From NCBI GenBank assembly GCA_963745865.1, contig CAVUYZ010000004.1:310001-374000 (forward strand): DNA of 64,000 nt, given 5' to 3'. The DNA comes from JAHEDH01 sp963745865 (lineage in GTDB: Bacteria > Actinomycetota > Acidimicrobiia > Spongiisociales > ZC4RG35). The translations under genes were made by a program, and so were the position numbers. Below the pieces are notes generated by a model that searched no databases, was not told where the DNA came from, and saw nothing but the letters and a program-made list of their open reading frames with translations. Shown here piece after piece: positions 25,126 to 34,942 of the stretch. Numbering within the stretch: position 1 is the first letter of the stretch; every line of letters starts with the position of its first letter.

Positions 25126-26283
25126 GTGACCCGGACCATTGGACGCATCACCTTTCCCACTGTCCTCGCCTCGGCCATGGGTGCGGGCACATTCAGTCTG
25201 GTCGTCTTCGCAGTGTTGGCGTCCGACCTCATCGAGGAGTTCGGCGTCCAGCGATGGCAGATCGGCGCACTCGTGACGGCGACAACGCTGATCGGTGCTG
25301 TGATATCCCCTTCGGTCGGCGCCTTGACGGATCGGATCGGTGCACGCAGCGCGGCGCTGCTGACCTTGTTCATCTCATCGGTGGGTCTCGCGGGGATCGC
25401 CGTGTCGCCCAGCTTCGCGTTGTTGGTCGTGGCGGCACTCATCGGAGGTGTCGGCCAGGCGATCGCGAATCCCGCCACGAACAAACTCATCTCGCTGCAT
25501 GCTCCTGTCGGACGCCGGGGTGTGATCACGGGGATCAAGCAGTCGGGCGTCCAGTTCGGCACGTTTCTCGGCGGCCTCACCCTCCCTGCGATCGCAGTCT
25601 CGTTCGGGTGGAGATGGGCTGTCGGGCTGTTTGCCATCGCATTCGTGGCAAGTGGTGTCGTGGCCGTCGTCGTGCTCCCCAGCGATGGAACACCTCCGTC
25701 TCCAGGGGCCACGTCAACTGCCGATCTGCCGCCGATCATTCGGAGGCTGGCGGTGTACGGCTTCCTTCTCGGAGCGGCAGGCACTGCGATCTTCACCTAC
25801 CTGCCTCTCTTCGCCGAAGAGTCGCTGGGGTTTTCGAAGAGTGTGGCCGGATACACGGTCGCGTTCACCGGCCTCGTCGGTGTGGCCGGCCGTATCGGCT
25901 GGGGTCGGATCGCCGAGCATCGTCTCGGTGCCATCCCGTCGTTGAGGATCATCGCGGTGATGGCCGCGCTCGCGGCCGCATTGCTCGTCGCCTCCACCGC
26001 GATCGCTCCGCTCGTGTGGGTTGCAGCGCTGGTCACCGGCCTGTCTGCGAGCTCGTGGAACTCGGTCGGGATGCTGGCAATCATCTCGACGCTCCCATCG
26101 AGCTCGGCGGGACGCGGTTCGGGTGTCGTCCTGCTGGGATTCCTACTCGGACTCGCTGTCGGCGCTCCCAGCTTTGGGTACTCGGTGGATCTGCTCGGAT
26201 CGTATGTGCCTGGATGGCTCGGAATCGGGCTCGTGTTCCTCATGGCTCTGGCTTCCACAGGCTCCGTCGACCCGCGTCGATAG
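25126..26283 (+). CDS. MFS transporter
   Basis: A 385-residue transporter with about twelve membrane helices. The loop between helices 2 and 3 reads GALTDRIGARSAALL, the conserved MFS motif A position. Other features are GQAIANPATNKLISLHAPVG and a small-residue-rich C-terminal half. It resembles actinobacterial CynX/NimT- or OFA-like MFS members. The substrate is unknown. The start is GTG at 25126; it is divergent from the esterase with an 82-bp gap. Confidence 0.9.
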   Translation: MTRTIGRITFPTVLASAMGAGTFSLVVFAVLASDLIEEFGVQRWQIGALVTATTLIGAVISPSVGALTDRIGARSAALLTLFISSVGLAGIAVSPSFALLVVAALIGGVGQAIANPATNKLISLHAPVGRRGVITGIKQSGVQFGTFLGGLTLPAIAVSFGWRWAVGLFAIAFVASGVVAVVVLPSDGTPPSPGATSTADLPPIIRRLAVYGFLLGAAGTAIFTYLPLFAEESLGFSKSVAGYTVAFTGLVGVAGRIGWGRIAEHRLGAIPSLRIIAVMAALAAALLVASTAIAPLVWVAALVTGLSASSWNSVGMLAIISTLPSSSAGRGSGVVLLGFLLGLAVGAPSFGYSVDLLGSYVPGWLGIGLVFLMALASTGSVDPRR

Positions 26284-26315
26284 TCCTCTCGAAGCCGAGC
26301 AGTGGTGGCGTCGTC

Positions 26316-26924
26316 TCACGACGATCGGTCTTCGATCTCCCATGCATGATCGAGAGCGTGCCACGCAAGGCGGCGGGCGAAGTATCTGGTCGGCCAGGGG
26401 CCGTTCCCGGGACGGCGCAGAGCATCGATGATCGAAGTCCGGTGCTCGTCCACGTCGGTGCTCGAGTGCAGTCGCACCCCCACCTTGCGTGCGTACGCTC
26501 GATCGGAGTCGACCACATGCTCGACGATCGCATCGAGCCTACGACCACCGCCGCGGGGTCCGGTGGTCAGTGGCGTGACTGCTTCCGCCGCGGCGCGGTC
26601 GAGTGCGCTCCACGACGCGAGCACGATCGCTGCGAGCCGGTCGGTGTCGGCATCGTTCGACGGGCGGCGGTCGGATGTCGAGATGGCTCCTGGTACGCCG
26701 AAGTCGGTGCTGGCGTTCCCTGTCAACGTCTCGATCACCTCGATCTCGCCCGGAACCGGTACCGAGAAGCCGCCATCGGAGAGGGTGGCGGCATACCGGC
26801 CGTGATAGGCCCGAAACGTCTCGAGGGCGCTGTCGACATCCCGTCCGCACCGCTCCCATCCTGGCCATTCGGTGGAACATGCAAAGCTGCGCCGTTTCCC
26901 AACCTCGAGATAGACCGGTGTCAT
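26316..26924 (-). CDS. DinB-like hypothetical protein with HicB-like N-terminus
   Basis: A 202-residue protein. The first 70 residues (VYLEVGKRRSFACSTEWPGW, then a GRDVDSALETF helix) resemble the HicB-type alpha-beta fold. The C-terminal half has histidines in VEHVVDSDRAYARKVG and LAWHALDHAWEIEDR that could bind a metal, as in DinB-type four-helix proteins. I do not know its function. ATG 26924 is chosen because the conserved-looking MTPVYLEVG begins there. Confidence 0.65.
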   Translation of the reverse strand: MTPVYLEVGKRRSFACSTEWPGWERCGRDVDSALETFRAYHGRYAATLSDGGFSVPVPGEIEVIETLTGNASTDFGVPGAISTSDRRPSNDADTDRLAAIVLASWSALDRAAAEAVTPLTTGPRGGGRRLDAIVEHVVDSDRAYARKVGVRLHSSTDVDEHRTSIIDALRRPGNGPWPTRYFARRLAWHALDHAWEIEDRSS

Positions 26925-26956
26925 GGATCCACGATAGGCGAGCTGATCGGTCGACC

Positions 26957-27910
26957 TCACTGGCCGATGATGTTCTCCCGGAACGCCCGGGGCCCATACG
27001 CGGTCAGGGTGACGTTCGTCGCTGCCCGCGCTGATGCCGAGCGTGGATACCCCAGCAGCGCTCCGAGCTCGCCGAAGTACTGTCCCGGGCCGAGACGTGC
27101 CAGTGCTTCCTCGCCGCCGTCGGCTAGTACCCGGACGATGTCGATGTCCCCGGACTCGATGGTGTAGACGAGGCCTGCCCGATCGCCCTGCTCGAACACC
27201 GATTCGCCGGCGACGTAGCGGACGCGCTGCGGCGAAGACTCCGACGTCTCGCTGCCCTGGGTCATCTGCACGGTGTTGTCCGATACCGGCACGAGTCGGG
27301 CGTCGTGGGTCGAGACGACGATGATCGACCCCTGCTCGCGGAGATCACGGAGCAGGCGAATGATCGACTCTGCCTGGACGTGGTCGAGGTTCGCCGTCGG
27401 CTCGTCGGCAAGCAGCAGCGGCGGATGGTGAACGATGCCACGCGCCACAGCCACCCGCTGTTGCTGGCCGCCCGACAGGCGGCTCGGCAGATGGGTGGTT
27501 CGGTCGCCCATCCCCACGCGAGCCAACGCCTCACCCGCTCTGGCGTACGCATCAGCTCGCGGTTGCCCCATCAGGATCAGGGGGATCGCCACGTTCTGGA
27601 GGGCAGTCAGGGAAGGAATGAGATTGAAGGCCTGGAAGACGAAGCCGACTCGATCGCGTCGATAACCCTCGAGGGCTGCCGGGTCCAGGTCGGTGACCGT
27701 GGTATCGCCGATCTGGATGTGCCCCGAGGTCGGCGTCAGGATTCCGCCGAGGCAGGAGAGCAGGGTGGTCTTCCCGGATCCCGACGGGCCGAGTAGGACA
27801 GTCATCTCGCCGGCGCGGGCTTCGAAGGACAGCCCGTCGATCGGGCGGATGGCGTACTTCTCGTGGATGAATTCGACGACCAGGTCATCGACGACGAGAT
27901 GATCACTCAT
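26957..27910 (-). CDS. ABC transporter ATPase fused to a cyclic-nucleotide-binding domain
   Basis: A 317-residue fusion. Residues 1-225 are a MacB/LolD-type ATPase: Walker A GPSGSGKTTLLS, signature RLSGGQQQRVAVARG, Walker B LLLADEPTANLD and the H-loop VVSTHDAR. From about residue 230 a cNMP-binding (CAP_ED) domain follows, with RYVAGESVFEQGDRAG, the IESGDIDIV strand and the phosphate-binding cassette LGPGQYFGELGALLGYPRSA. The ATG overlaps the TGA of the permease (27907-27910). From memory, Mycobacterium tuberculosis Rv2564 has the same architecture beside a permease and an NTE-type protein. The second messenger presumably gates transport. Confidence 0.92.
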   Translation of the reverse strand: MSDHLVVDDLVVEFIHEKYAIRPIDGLSFEARAGEMTVLLGPSGSGKTTLLSCLGGILTPTSGHIQIGDTTVTDLDPAALEGYRRDRVGFVFQAFNLIPSLTALQNVAIPLILMGQPRADAYARAGEALARVGMGDRTTHLPSRLSGGQQQRVAVARGIVHHPPLLLADEPTANLDHVQAESIIRLLRDLREQGSIIVVSTHDARLVPVSDNTVQMTQGSETSESSPQRVRYVAGESVFEQGDRAGLVYTIESGDIDIVRVLADGGEEALARLGPGQYFGELGALLGYPRSASARAATNVTLTAYGPRAFRENIIGQ

Positions 27911-28938
27911 GCCGGTCCCCCGAACGCCTCTGCAGGATCGGTGCGCCGAACCCGTCGCATCGCCGCTGATGCTGCCAGCAACGACACGACGATCGCCACG
28001 AGTGGGACCTGCCACAACGCGCTCACGGGGACCCGGACTTTCAGGGGGAACACCGGCACGACGATCGCCTGGAGGCCGGCGGCGATCGCCACGGCGACGA
28101 CGGCGACGAACACGGCTTGAATCGCCAGCGAGAGGCTGAGCTGACGGGTCCGCCCGCCCACCGCGAGCAAGACGGCGAAGTCGCGCTGGCGTTCGAGGGC
28201 CGATAGGTAGACGACGGCACCGATGATGATCCCGGCTACCACCCACAGAAGGACTCTGATCAGATCGATCGAGGAAACCGCGTTCTCCAGTGGTCCGAGG
28301 GCATCCTCGGCGACCTGGCTGGCGGTGAGCACGGTGATTCCCTCGACATCGGGGGTTCGACCGGCGTCGACCAGCACCGCCATCGTGATGTCGCCGCCTC
28401 CGAACATCGCATCCCTGGCATCTCGGATGTCGACGAAGATCGCCGGCTGGCCGGCGAGCAACGTCGTGTCCTCGCTCAATCCGGCCACGGTGAAGTCAGT
28501 GCCGCCGAGCCCGAACGTCGATCCGACGTCCAGGCCAGTGCTCACGTCGGCAATGGCCGTCCGAGAGGCTCGGGGCGCATCTCCGTCCTGCAATGGGACG
28601 TCCGTGAGGATCGACGTCGGGGCACCGATGACGATTCCCTCGCTCTCTTCGCTGTCGATCTCCAGCGTTCCGCGAGCGATCAGTAGCGGGGTGCCGGCCA
28701 GAGCGGCCACTTGATCCGGTCGGATGACCGAGGAGGATGTGAAGGGTCCGGAGGTGCCCTCGGGAACCGCCCAGTCCGATTCGCTGATGCGCTCCACCAT
28801 CAGGAAGGGTTCCTGGTTGAACTGCTCGATCAGTCCCGTCATCAGGAACAGCAGGGTGAACACGAGGGCGGTTCCCACCGTCACTACGGCGAATCTGATG
28901 GCTCGGTATTTGATGTCGAGAAGCGTGAGGATCCACAT
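27907..28938 (-). CDS. FtsX/MacB-type ABC transporter permease
   Basis: A 343-residue permease with one N-terminal membrane helix (AIRFAVVTVGTALVFTLLFL), a large extracytoplasmic domain and three C-terminal helices beginning near LLWVVAGIIIGAVVYLSALE with the ERQRDFAVLLAVGG coupling segment. This is the DevC/MacB-like half-transporter layout that works as a dimer. It starts 4 bp after the patatin gene stop and overlaps the ATPase, so all three are one operon. A role in lipid or lipoprotein handling at the membrane is inferred from the phospholipase partner. Confidence 0.88.
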   Translation of the reverse strand: MWILTLLDIKYRAIRFAVVTVGTALVFTLLFLMTGLIEQFNQEPFLMVERISESDWAVPEGTSGPFTSSSVIRPDQVAALAGTPLLIARGTLEIDSEESEGIVIGAPTSILTDVPLQDGDAPRASRTAIADVSTGLDVGSTFGLGGTDFTVAGLSEDTTLLAGQPAIFVDIRDARDAMFGGGDITMAVLVDAGRTPDVEGITVLTASQVAEDALGPLENAVSSIDLIRVLLWVVAGIIIGAVVYLSALERQRDFAVLLAVGGRTRQLSLSLAIQAVFVAVVAVAIAAGLQAIVVPVFPLKVRVPVSALWQVPLVAIVVSLLAASAAMRRVRRTDPAEAFGGPA

Positions 28939-28942
28939 TGGC

Positions 28943-31096
28943 TCAGGCCCCTTGTGTCTCGGTCAGCCACGCCTCGAGGCGCGGGGCTGCGGCTTCGTAT
29001 CCGGCCTGGGCTACTTCGTGCACCGCGCCGAAGTCGAGCAGTGACACACCGCGGAGGTCCAGATCCAGATAGAGGTCGAAGTCGCCTCGCTCGACGCTTC
29101 TCTGCCGCTCGCGTACCGATGCCGTGATCATGGTGCGAAGCAGCATGGCGGTGATCCCCGGCCATTCGTTCTTGCGTTTCGAGGCCATCGTGCGGAGTGC
29201 CTGCCACCCCGAAACCGACAGCCCGGGGTCGCCTTTCGCTCGCGGTCCCGACGGGGGAGCGACATCGACGCCGATCACGGTGCCAGTCGGGTTTCGACGT
29301 CGCATGACGTCGCCAGGGAGGTTGTTGAGGACGCCTCCGTCGACGAGCAGGCTGGTTCCGTCGGCCACAGGCGGAATCACGCCGGGGATGGCCACGCTGG
29401 CGCGGACCGCTCGCGCCAAGTCGCCGGAATCGTGGACCACCTCCCGAGCCAGCGTGAGGTCGGTCGACATGCAGAAGAACGGTCTCCAGAGATCCTCGAA
29501 GTCCCACCCCGTGAGTGCTTCGTTGATGCTCGCTGTGATCCGTTCGCCCTTGACCAGTGACACGACCGGGATCGTGTAGTCGAGAAGGTTGCTGAATCTC
29601 TCGGCGATGTAGTCGGCGAACTCGGCGTCAGGAACGTCCATTGCGATCCCGGCTCCGAGCGGTGAGCCGATCGACGTGCCGCCAACGAGATCGATCGGGA
29701 TGCCGAGCTCCTCCATCGCTCGCCGGACACCGATGTGGGCGAAGCCCCGTGCGCCCCCTCCCCGAGCGCCAGCGAGGTGGCATGGCCGGCCAGCGTTCGG
29801 GCAAGGCGGTTGAGATCGCGACTCGAACCGGCACGGATGTGGAGGATCTGGTCCGGCGCCCAGGCTTCGGTCCAGGCCCGGGTTCCCACCGGTCGAGCCG
29901 TGTCTGCCGTGTGCAGAGCGACGACGATCCGCTTGGTGTGGTCGGCTGCCGCGTCGAAGAACTCGTCGATCGTTCGCCTGGCGATGTCGTCCGGGTCAGG
30001 ATCGGTGATTGCGACCACCACGTCGGCCTGTCGTGCGATCCTCCGGGTCCACATGCTGGGCTCTCGATCGGACTCGCAGACCAGGAATGGTGTGTTGGAG
30101 TTCCTGTTCGTGGATGAGCCCGGCCACCCGCATGTCGCCGGGCTCTGGATGGCTCGATTGAGAGATCCCGTTCCGGCCGAGCATCGCATCGGCCCGAGCT
30201 GCCCACAGGTGCTGAGTCGTCCCGAGGGGTTCGATCGCCTCGACCAGGCGGGACGTGAAGACCCGCGTGTCGACGTCAGCGGCGACGCAGATCGAGATGG
30301 TTCGATGGTGGCTCTTCGAGCCGATCGAGTCCGACCTCCGCGTCAGCCTCGAGATCAGTGGCACAAGGGCTGCAGGATGCCGGTTCACCAGGGACATGTA
30401 CTGATCGAGCTTCACCCTGACCAGTCGACTGTCGCGTGCTGCGACAACGGTCGTTTCTCTCGAGGTTCCGTGGAACAGTCCGACTTCACCCACGATCTGA
30501 TCTCTCGTGATCTCTCGCACCAGGCTTGAAGCGCCCTCCGCATCGAGGGCCCACTCCTCGAGACGCCCAGCGATGAGGAAGAAGGCCGAGTCGGTGTGGT
30601 CGCCGATCGCGAACAGCGTCTCTCCGGCCCGGATGGTCACCCACTCCATCGCCTCCTCGAACTCGGCGACGACCTCTGGCTCGAGGTGCCCGAAGTGCTG
30701 TTCCAGGAACTCGAGCATGTGACGCCGATCGAAGCGGGCCGACGCTTCGCGCGTCACCTGCTCAGCGAAGTCGGGGTTCTCGTCGAGGAGATCCTGGAAT
30801 TGGGTCCTCGTCAGCAGTCGGACAGTGACATCGCTGGCCGCCCGGACCGTCGCCGTTCGGCTGCCTCCTGCGAGGGCAGCGACTTCTCCGACGATCGAGC
30901 CGGGTCCCAGCTCGGCGAGATCGTGGCCGCGGACCCCGGCAGACACTCGTGCCGTGCCGTCGATGATGATGAGGACGTGATCGGTTGCGTCGCCTTCTTC
31001 GACCAGGGCCTCTCCCGCATGGAACGTGCTCGTGGGGTATGTAGGGGTCTGGAGTTCGTCGGGAAATGCGACGAGAGATTGAGGGCGATCGGGCAC
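28943..31096 (-). CDS. NTE-type patatin phospholipase with two cyclic-nucleotide-binding domains (two frame breaks)
   Basis: About 718 residues when joined. Two cNMP-binding domains fill residues 20-250; their cassettes are LGPGSIVGEVAALAGGSRTATV and RDQIVGEVGLFHGTSRETTV, each of which I split here at the R-T-A and R-E-T positions. A linker domain (NTPFLVCESDREPSMWTRR, RQADVVVAITD) leads to the patatin lipase with GGGARGFAHIG, the nucleophile in VGGTSIGSP and the acid in LLVDGGVLNNLP. The frame changes near 30100-30112 (one extra base) and at the C run 29760-29763 (one missing base). Conservation on both sides argues for sequence errors. First gene of the cNMP operon. Confidence 0.82.
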
Positions 31097-31189
31097 CCTG
31101 GCACACTAGAGGTGTGAGCGAGCGACACAATCCGAGGCTCAGCGGGTTTTCCCTGTCAGTGGCCGGCGAGACGTTGCGCCATGAACGAA

Positions 31190-31223
31190 ACGACCCACCC
31201 CGGTCGAAACCGAGGCGGGTCGT
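31190..31223 (-). terminator. Terminator hairpin downstream of the YceI gene
   Basis: ACGACCC (31190-31196) pairs with GGGTCGT (31217-31223), with further CC/GG pairs inside. Read on the minus strand it lies 27 bp after the YceI stop and is followed by TTTCGTT, a weak U-tract. It separates YceI from the patatin gene promoter region. Confidence 0.65.
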
Positions 31224-31249
31224 CTGAGTTGGAACGCGGATAGCGGCGA

Positions 31250-31798
31250 TCAGGCGCGTGCGGCCTGAACCTCCAACTCGATGTCGACCTTCTTGCCGAC
31301 GAGCCAGCCGCCGGTCTCGAGGGCCTGGTTCCAGGTGAGGCCGAACTCCTCGCGATCGATCGTGGTCGACCCGGAGAAGATCGCCTTCTCATTGCCCCAC
31401 GGGTCGGACATGAGCCCGCCGTAGGTCATGTCGATCGTGACCTGCTTGGTGACTCCCTTGATGGAGAGGTCCCCTACCACGGTGTAGTCGGTTCCTTCGC
31501 CTGTGATCTGCGTCGACTCGAAACTGATCGTCGGGTGCTTCTCGGCGTCGAAGAAGTCGGGGCTGCGAAGGTGGTTGTCCCGGTCGACGGCGCCCGTGTC
31601 GATCGAGGCAGTGTCGATCGACACCGTCACCGATGTCGACTCGGCGTCTTCGCCCTGTTCGATGCTGCCCGAGAAACTCTTGAAGCCACCGCGGACCTTG
31701 GCGGCCATGAGGTGCTTGACGACGAACCCGATCGACGTGTGCGCCGGATCGAATGTCCAGACGCCTGTTTCGGGCTTTGTGATGGTGGTTGTTGACAT
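31250..31798 (-). CDS. YceI family protein
   Basis: A 182-residue lipocalin-like beta-barrel protein of the YceI family, which binds polyisoprenoid or other amphiphilic molecules. The typical start is GVWTFDPAHTSIGFVVKHL, followed by KVRGGFKSFSGSI, LRSPDFFDAEKHPTISFES and the C-terminal REEFGLTWNQALETGGWLV. No signal peptide is visible, as in other actinobacterial cytoplasmic members. It is divergent from a MarR regulator, and their promoters overlap. Confidence 0.9.
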   Translation of the reverse strand: MSTTTITKPETGVWTFDPAHTSIGFVVKHLMAAKVRGGFKSFSGSIEQGEDAESTSVTVSIDTASIDTGAVDRDNHLRSPDFFDAEKHPTISFESTQITGEGTDYTVVGDLSIKGVTKQVTIDMTYGGLMSDPWGNEKAIFSGSTTIDREEFGLTWNQALETGGWLVGKKVDIELEVQAARA

Positions 31799-31826
31799 GG
31801 CTCTTCCTTTCGAGCGATCGAAATGT

Positions 31827-31901
31827 TTGACGTGTCAGAGACTTTACCGGGATAATGCTTGAGATGTCAACAGTTGCTGGGTAAGGTAATCTGGGTAAGG
31901 T
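31827..31901. promoter_or_regulatory. Overlapping divergent promoters and operators between YceI and MarR genes
   Basis: Plus strand: TTGACG (31827-31832), an 18-bp spacer and GATAAT (31851-31856) drive the MarR gene. Minus strand: TTGACA (31870-31865) with TAAAGT 18 bp further drives YceI. TTGAGATGTCAA (31859-31870) is an inverted repeat (TTGA-N4-TCAA) overlying the YceI -35, and TTGACGTGTCA at 31827-31837 is a second copy. CTGGGTAAGGT is directly repeated at 31877-31887 and 31891-31901. The layout suits mutual repression by the MarR protein. Confidence 0.55.
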
Positions 31902-31908
31902 GATTCTC

Positions 31909-32391
31909 ATGACCGGTTCCTCCACTCATCCGACCGCCGCTCAGAGCTCCGAATCTGTCGATCTCGCGGCATGCGGTGACCCGCGCATCCACACCTTCGG
32001 CGTCGTGCTCGAGGCGATGGCGCGGCTCGGTCGTGGGTTCGATCGCTCGATGCGCGAGGCGACCGGCCTCAGCACCACGCTGTTCGAGGGGCTGTTACGT
32101 CTCGAGCGCTCGGGCGGGGAGATCTCGATGGGGGACCTCACCACCCAGGTGGCGCTCACCAGCGGTGGCGTGACCCGCCTGGTCGATCGGTTGGTCGCCC
32201 TCGGTTACGTCACCAGGCGGCAATGCTCCGACGACCGTCGGGTCCAGTTCGTTGCGATCACACCTGCGGGTCGCGAGATTCTCGGGCGTTCGATCCAGGT
32301 GCACCTGGAAGACCTCGACCGGCACTTCACCGGGCTCATGAGCGAAGACGAGCGGCAGACTCTCGTGGCCGTCTTCGAGCGTTTCAGATGA
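31909..32391 (+). CDS. MarR-family transcriptional regulator
   Basis: A 160-residue winged-helix regulator. The DNA-binding part is SMGDLTTQVALTSGGVTRLV and the wing is RRQCSDDRRVQFVAITPAG, with the conserved D-R-R arginines. Dimerisation helices occupy both ends. The start is ATG 31909; a GTG at 31900 lies inside the second CTGGGTAAGGT repeat and is less likely. It probably represses the divergent YceI gene and itself in response to a small ligand. Confidence 0.88.
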   Translation: MTGSSTHPTAAQSSESVDLAACGDPRIHTFGVVLEAMARLGRGFDRSMREATGLSTTLFEGLLRLERSGGEISMGDLTTQVALTSGGVTRLVDRLVALGYVTRRQCSDDRRVQFVAITPAGREILGRSIQVHLEDLDRHFTGLMSEDERQTLVAVFERFR

Positions 32392-32397
32392 TCCCGA

Positions 32398-34940
32398 CTA
32401 CTCGTACGCGATCGCGTCGAGCACGTTGAGCCGGGCGGCCCGGCGTGCCGGGTAGATGGCCGCGACGATGCCGGCCAGCATGGCGATCACGACCGCCGTC
32501 ACGATCTGGAGTCCCGGAACCGAGAAGATGAGGGCGTCCTCGTCGAGTGCCTCTACCAGGGCTGCGGCCAGCAGGATCCCGACACCCGAGCCGAGGATCG
32601 CCCCATAGACCGCGATGATCACCGACTCCCACGTGATCATCCGCCTGACTTGACGGCGGGTGGAGCCGACAGCCCGCAGGAGCCCGATCTCCCGTGTCCG
32701 CTCGATGACCGACAACAGCAGCGTGTTGACGATCCCGACGAAGGCGATCACCAACGCCAGCGCCAACAGCGCGTAGACCAAGGCCACGAATCCTCTGATC
32801 CCGGTGATGGCCTGGTCGGCGAACTCGGATTGGTCCAGACTCGTCGCACCGGGGAAGTCGTCGAGGACCACCTCGACCGCTTCTCTCGCCGTAGCGGTCT
32901 CGACCCCATCGGCGAAGCGCACGAAGATCGACTGGTCGCTGCTCTCGGTGAAGTTCGCTTCGAAACCGGTGAGGTCGAGGTAGAGGCGCCCGACGGGACC
33001 GCCCGCCTCGTACACCGCCCGGACCACCAGCGTCTGCTCGCCGGATCGGGCGAACTCGGCGCCGATGGTGTCGCCGACGGACACCCCCAAATCCTCAGCG
33101 AAGTCGACCGAGAGTGCGACGCCGTCGGCACCCACCTCGGCAAGCGATCCCTCGACGACCTCGATGTCGATCGACTGTTCGATCATGTCGAGTTGTGTCG
33201 CACTCACGAACTCGACCTCGCCCTCGATCAGGGCGGGTCCCTGGCGTGAGCGGGTGACGAGGTCTGTCTCGGGCAGCGCCTCGATCCGGTCGGCGATCTC
33301 CGGGGACAGGCCAGCCGCTGCCGAACCCGAGTGGCTGCACGACGAGGTCCGTCTTGAACGTGTCGGCGATCAGCTGATCGGTCGAGGCCTCGAGACTGGA
33401 GGCCAGAATCGTGACGAACACCATCAATGCCACACCGATCATCAGGGCAGCCGACGTGACCGCCGTTCGTCCCGGGTTGCGGACGGCGTTCTCGGTCGCC
33501 AGCTTCCCGACCGCGCCGAAGGCAGCGCGAATCGGAGCGCCGAGAGTCCGCCCGAGCGGTCGGGCGAATGCTGCCGACAACACCGCCAGACCGATGAAGA
33601 GGAACGCGGCGCCGGCCCCGACGAACACGACCCGCGAGATGTTCCCGGGAGGGTCGATGAAGAGGCCGAGGGCGATCGATGCGCCGCCCAGCGCGGAGAC
33701 GGCCGATCCGCTCCCCATCGCGATCCTGTAGAGCCTGGTCGATGGTGGAGCGGAGACCTGGCGCATCGCTGCGATCGGTGGGACTCTGCTGGCCCGGATG
33801 GCCGGCACGAGGGCAGCGACCAGCGTCACGAGAACGCCGGAGCCGACAGCAATGGCAATGGTGCGGGGCAGGATCTGAGGTGTGGTCGCCGGGATCTCGC
33901 CGCCGAATCGGCTGAACGCCTCGCGGATCCCGATCGCCAGGACGACGCCGAACACGACGCCAAGGACGGAGCCGATCACGCTCACGACCAGCGACTCGAC
34001 GAGCACCATGGCTGCGCACCTGTCGCTTGGTGGCCCCGATCGCCCGCAGCAACGCGAGCTCCTTCGTCCGCTGTGCGACGATCACCTGGAAGGTGTTGAA
34101 GATCAGGAAACCGCCGACGAACAGCGACACGTAGCCGAACGTCACCAGGAAGGTGTTCACGAATCCGAGCGCTTCCTTGAACCCGGAGAGTTGCTCTTCG
34201 GCGGCGGTCTCGGCATCGACAACCGAGACGTCGTCGCCGACGATCGCTTCGATCGACGCGACCAGCTCGTCCGGCGAGACACCCTCTGCAGCCACTACGG
34301 ATATCGTGTCGACCTCTCCTGCCGCTTCGAACAGGCGCTGAGCGGTCTCGTAGGTGAAGGTGACAAAGGTCGCTCCGCCGAAGTTCGACGATCCGCCGAG
34401 ACCGATGGTCCCCACCATTCGGAAACGCTGCGGGGCGCCGAGAGCCAACACGCTCACCTCGTCACCGACCTCGAGTTCGAATCGGCGGGCGGTGGCAGCG
34501 TCGATCGCCAGCTCCCGGTCACCTCGAGGGGCCGCACCCTCCCGGATCGTCACCGGGCTGGCGACATCGGACCAGCTGGTACCGATCGTCGGTGGTCCGA
34601 AGCCCCCGAGGGCTTCGCCGTCCGAGTCGATGAGCGTGATGAGCCCGGCAATGCTCCCCACCGCGATGTCGACAGTGTCGAGTGAGCCGATCTCATCGAC
34701 CAGGGATTCGTCGAGTCGGGCCGGGAAGGAGAAGCTGGAGAGCTCGTCAGGGGTGGCCCCCGACACCTGGGCGTCGATGCCTGCGAACGACTCGCTGAAG
34801 AGGTCGCTGAAGACCCGATCCAGGGTGTCGGTGAACACGTAGCTCCCGGCCACAAGCCCCGTGCCCAGCATGATCGCCAGGATCGTGAGCGCGAGCCGTA
34901 GTTTGTGGCCAAGCAGGCCTTTGACGGTCGTTCGCCACAT
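32398..34940 (-). CDS. FtsX/MacB-type ABC transporter permease with two FtsX domains (two frame breaks)
   Basis: About 847 residues when joined. The N-terminal helix is LALTILAIMLGTGLVAGSYV, followed by a large extracytoplasmic domain, FtsX domain 1 (FLVTFGYVSLFVGGFLIFNT, LALLRAIGATKRQV), a second extracytoplasmic domain and FtsX domain 2 (ERTREIGLLRAVGSTRRQV). It ends GLNVLDAIAYE-like, here RLNVLDAIAYE. One extra base near 34010-34011 and one near 33309-33310 split the frame. With the ATPase at 34943 it forms a MacB-like exporter of lipids, lipoproteins or drugs. Confidence 0.85.
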
Positions 34941-34942
34941 GC

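Noticed and set aside
25254..27167. A 637-codon open frame on the plus strand across the MFS and following genes
   Set aside because: It is a different-frame shadow of the MFS gene and antisense to the next genes. Its composition is arginine-rich without any domain. High GC with strong third-position bias produces such frames.
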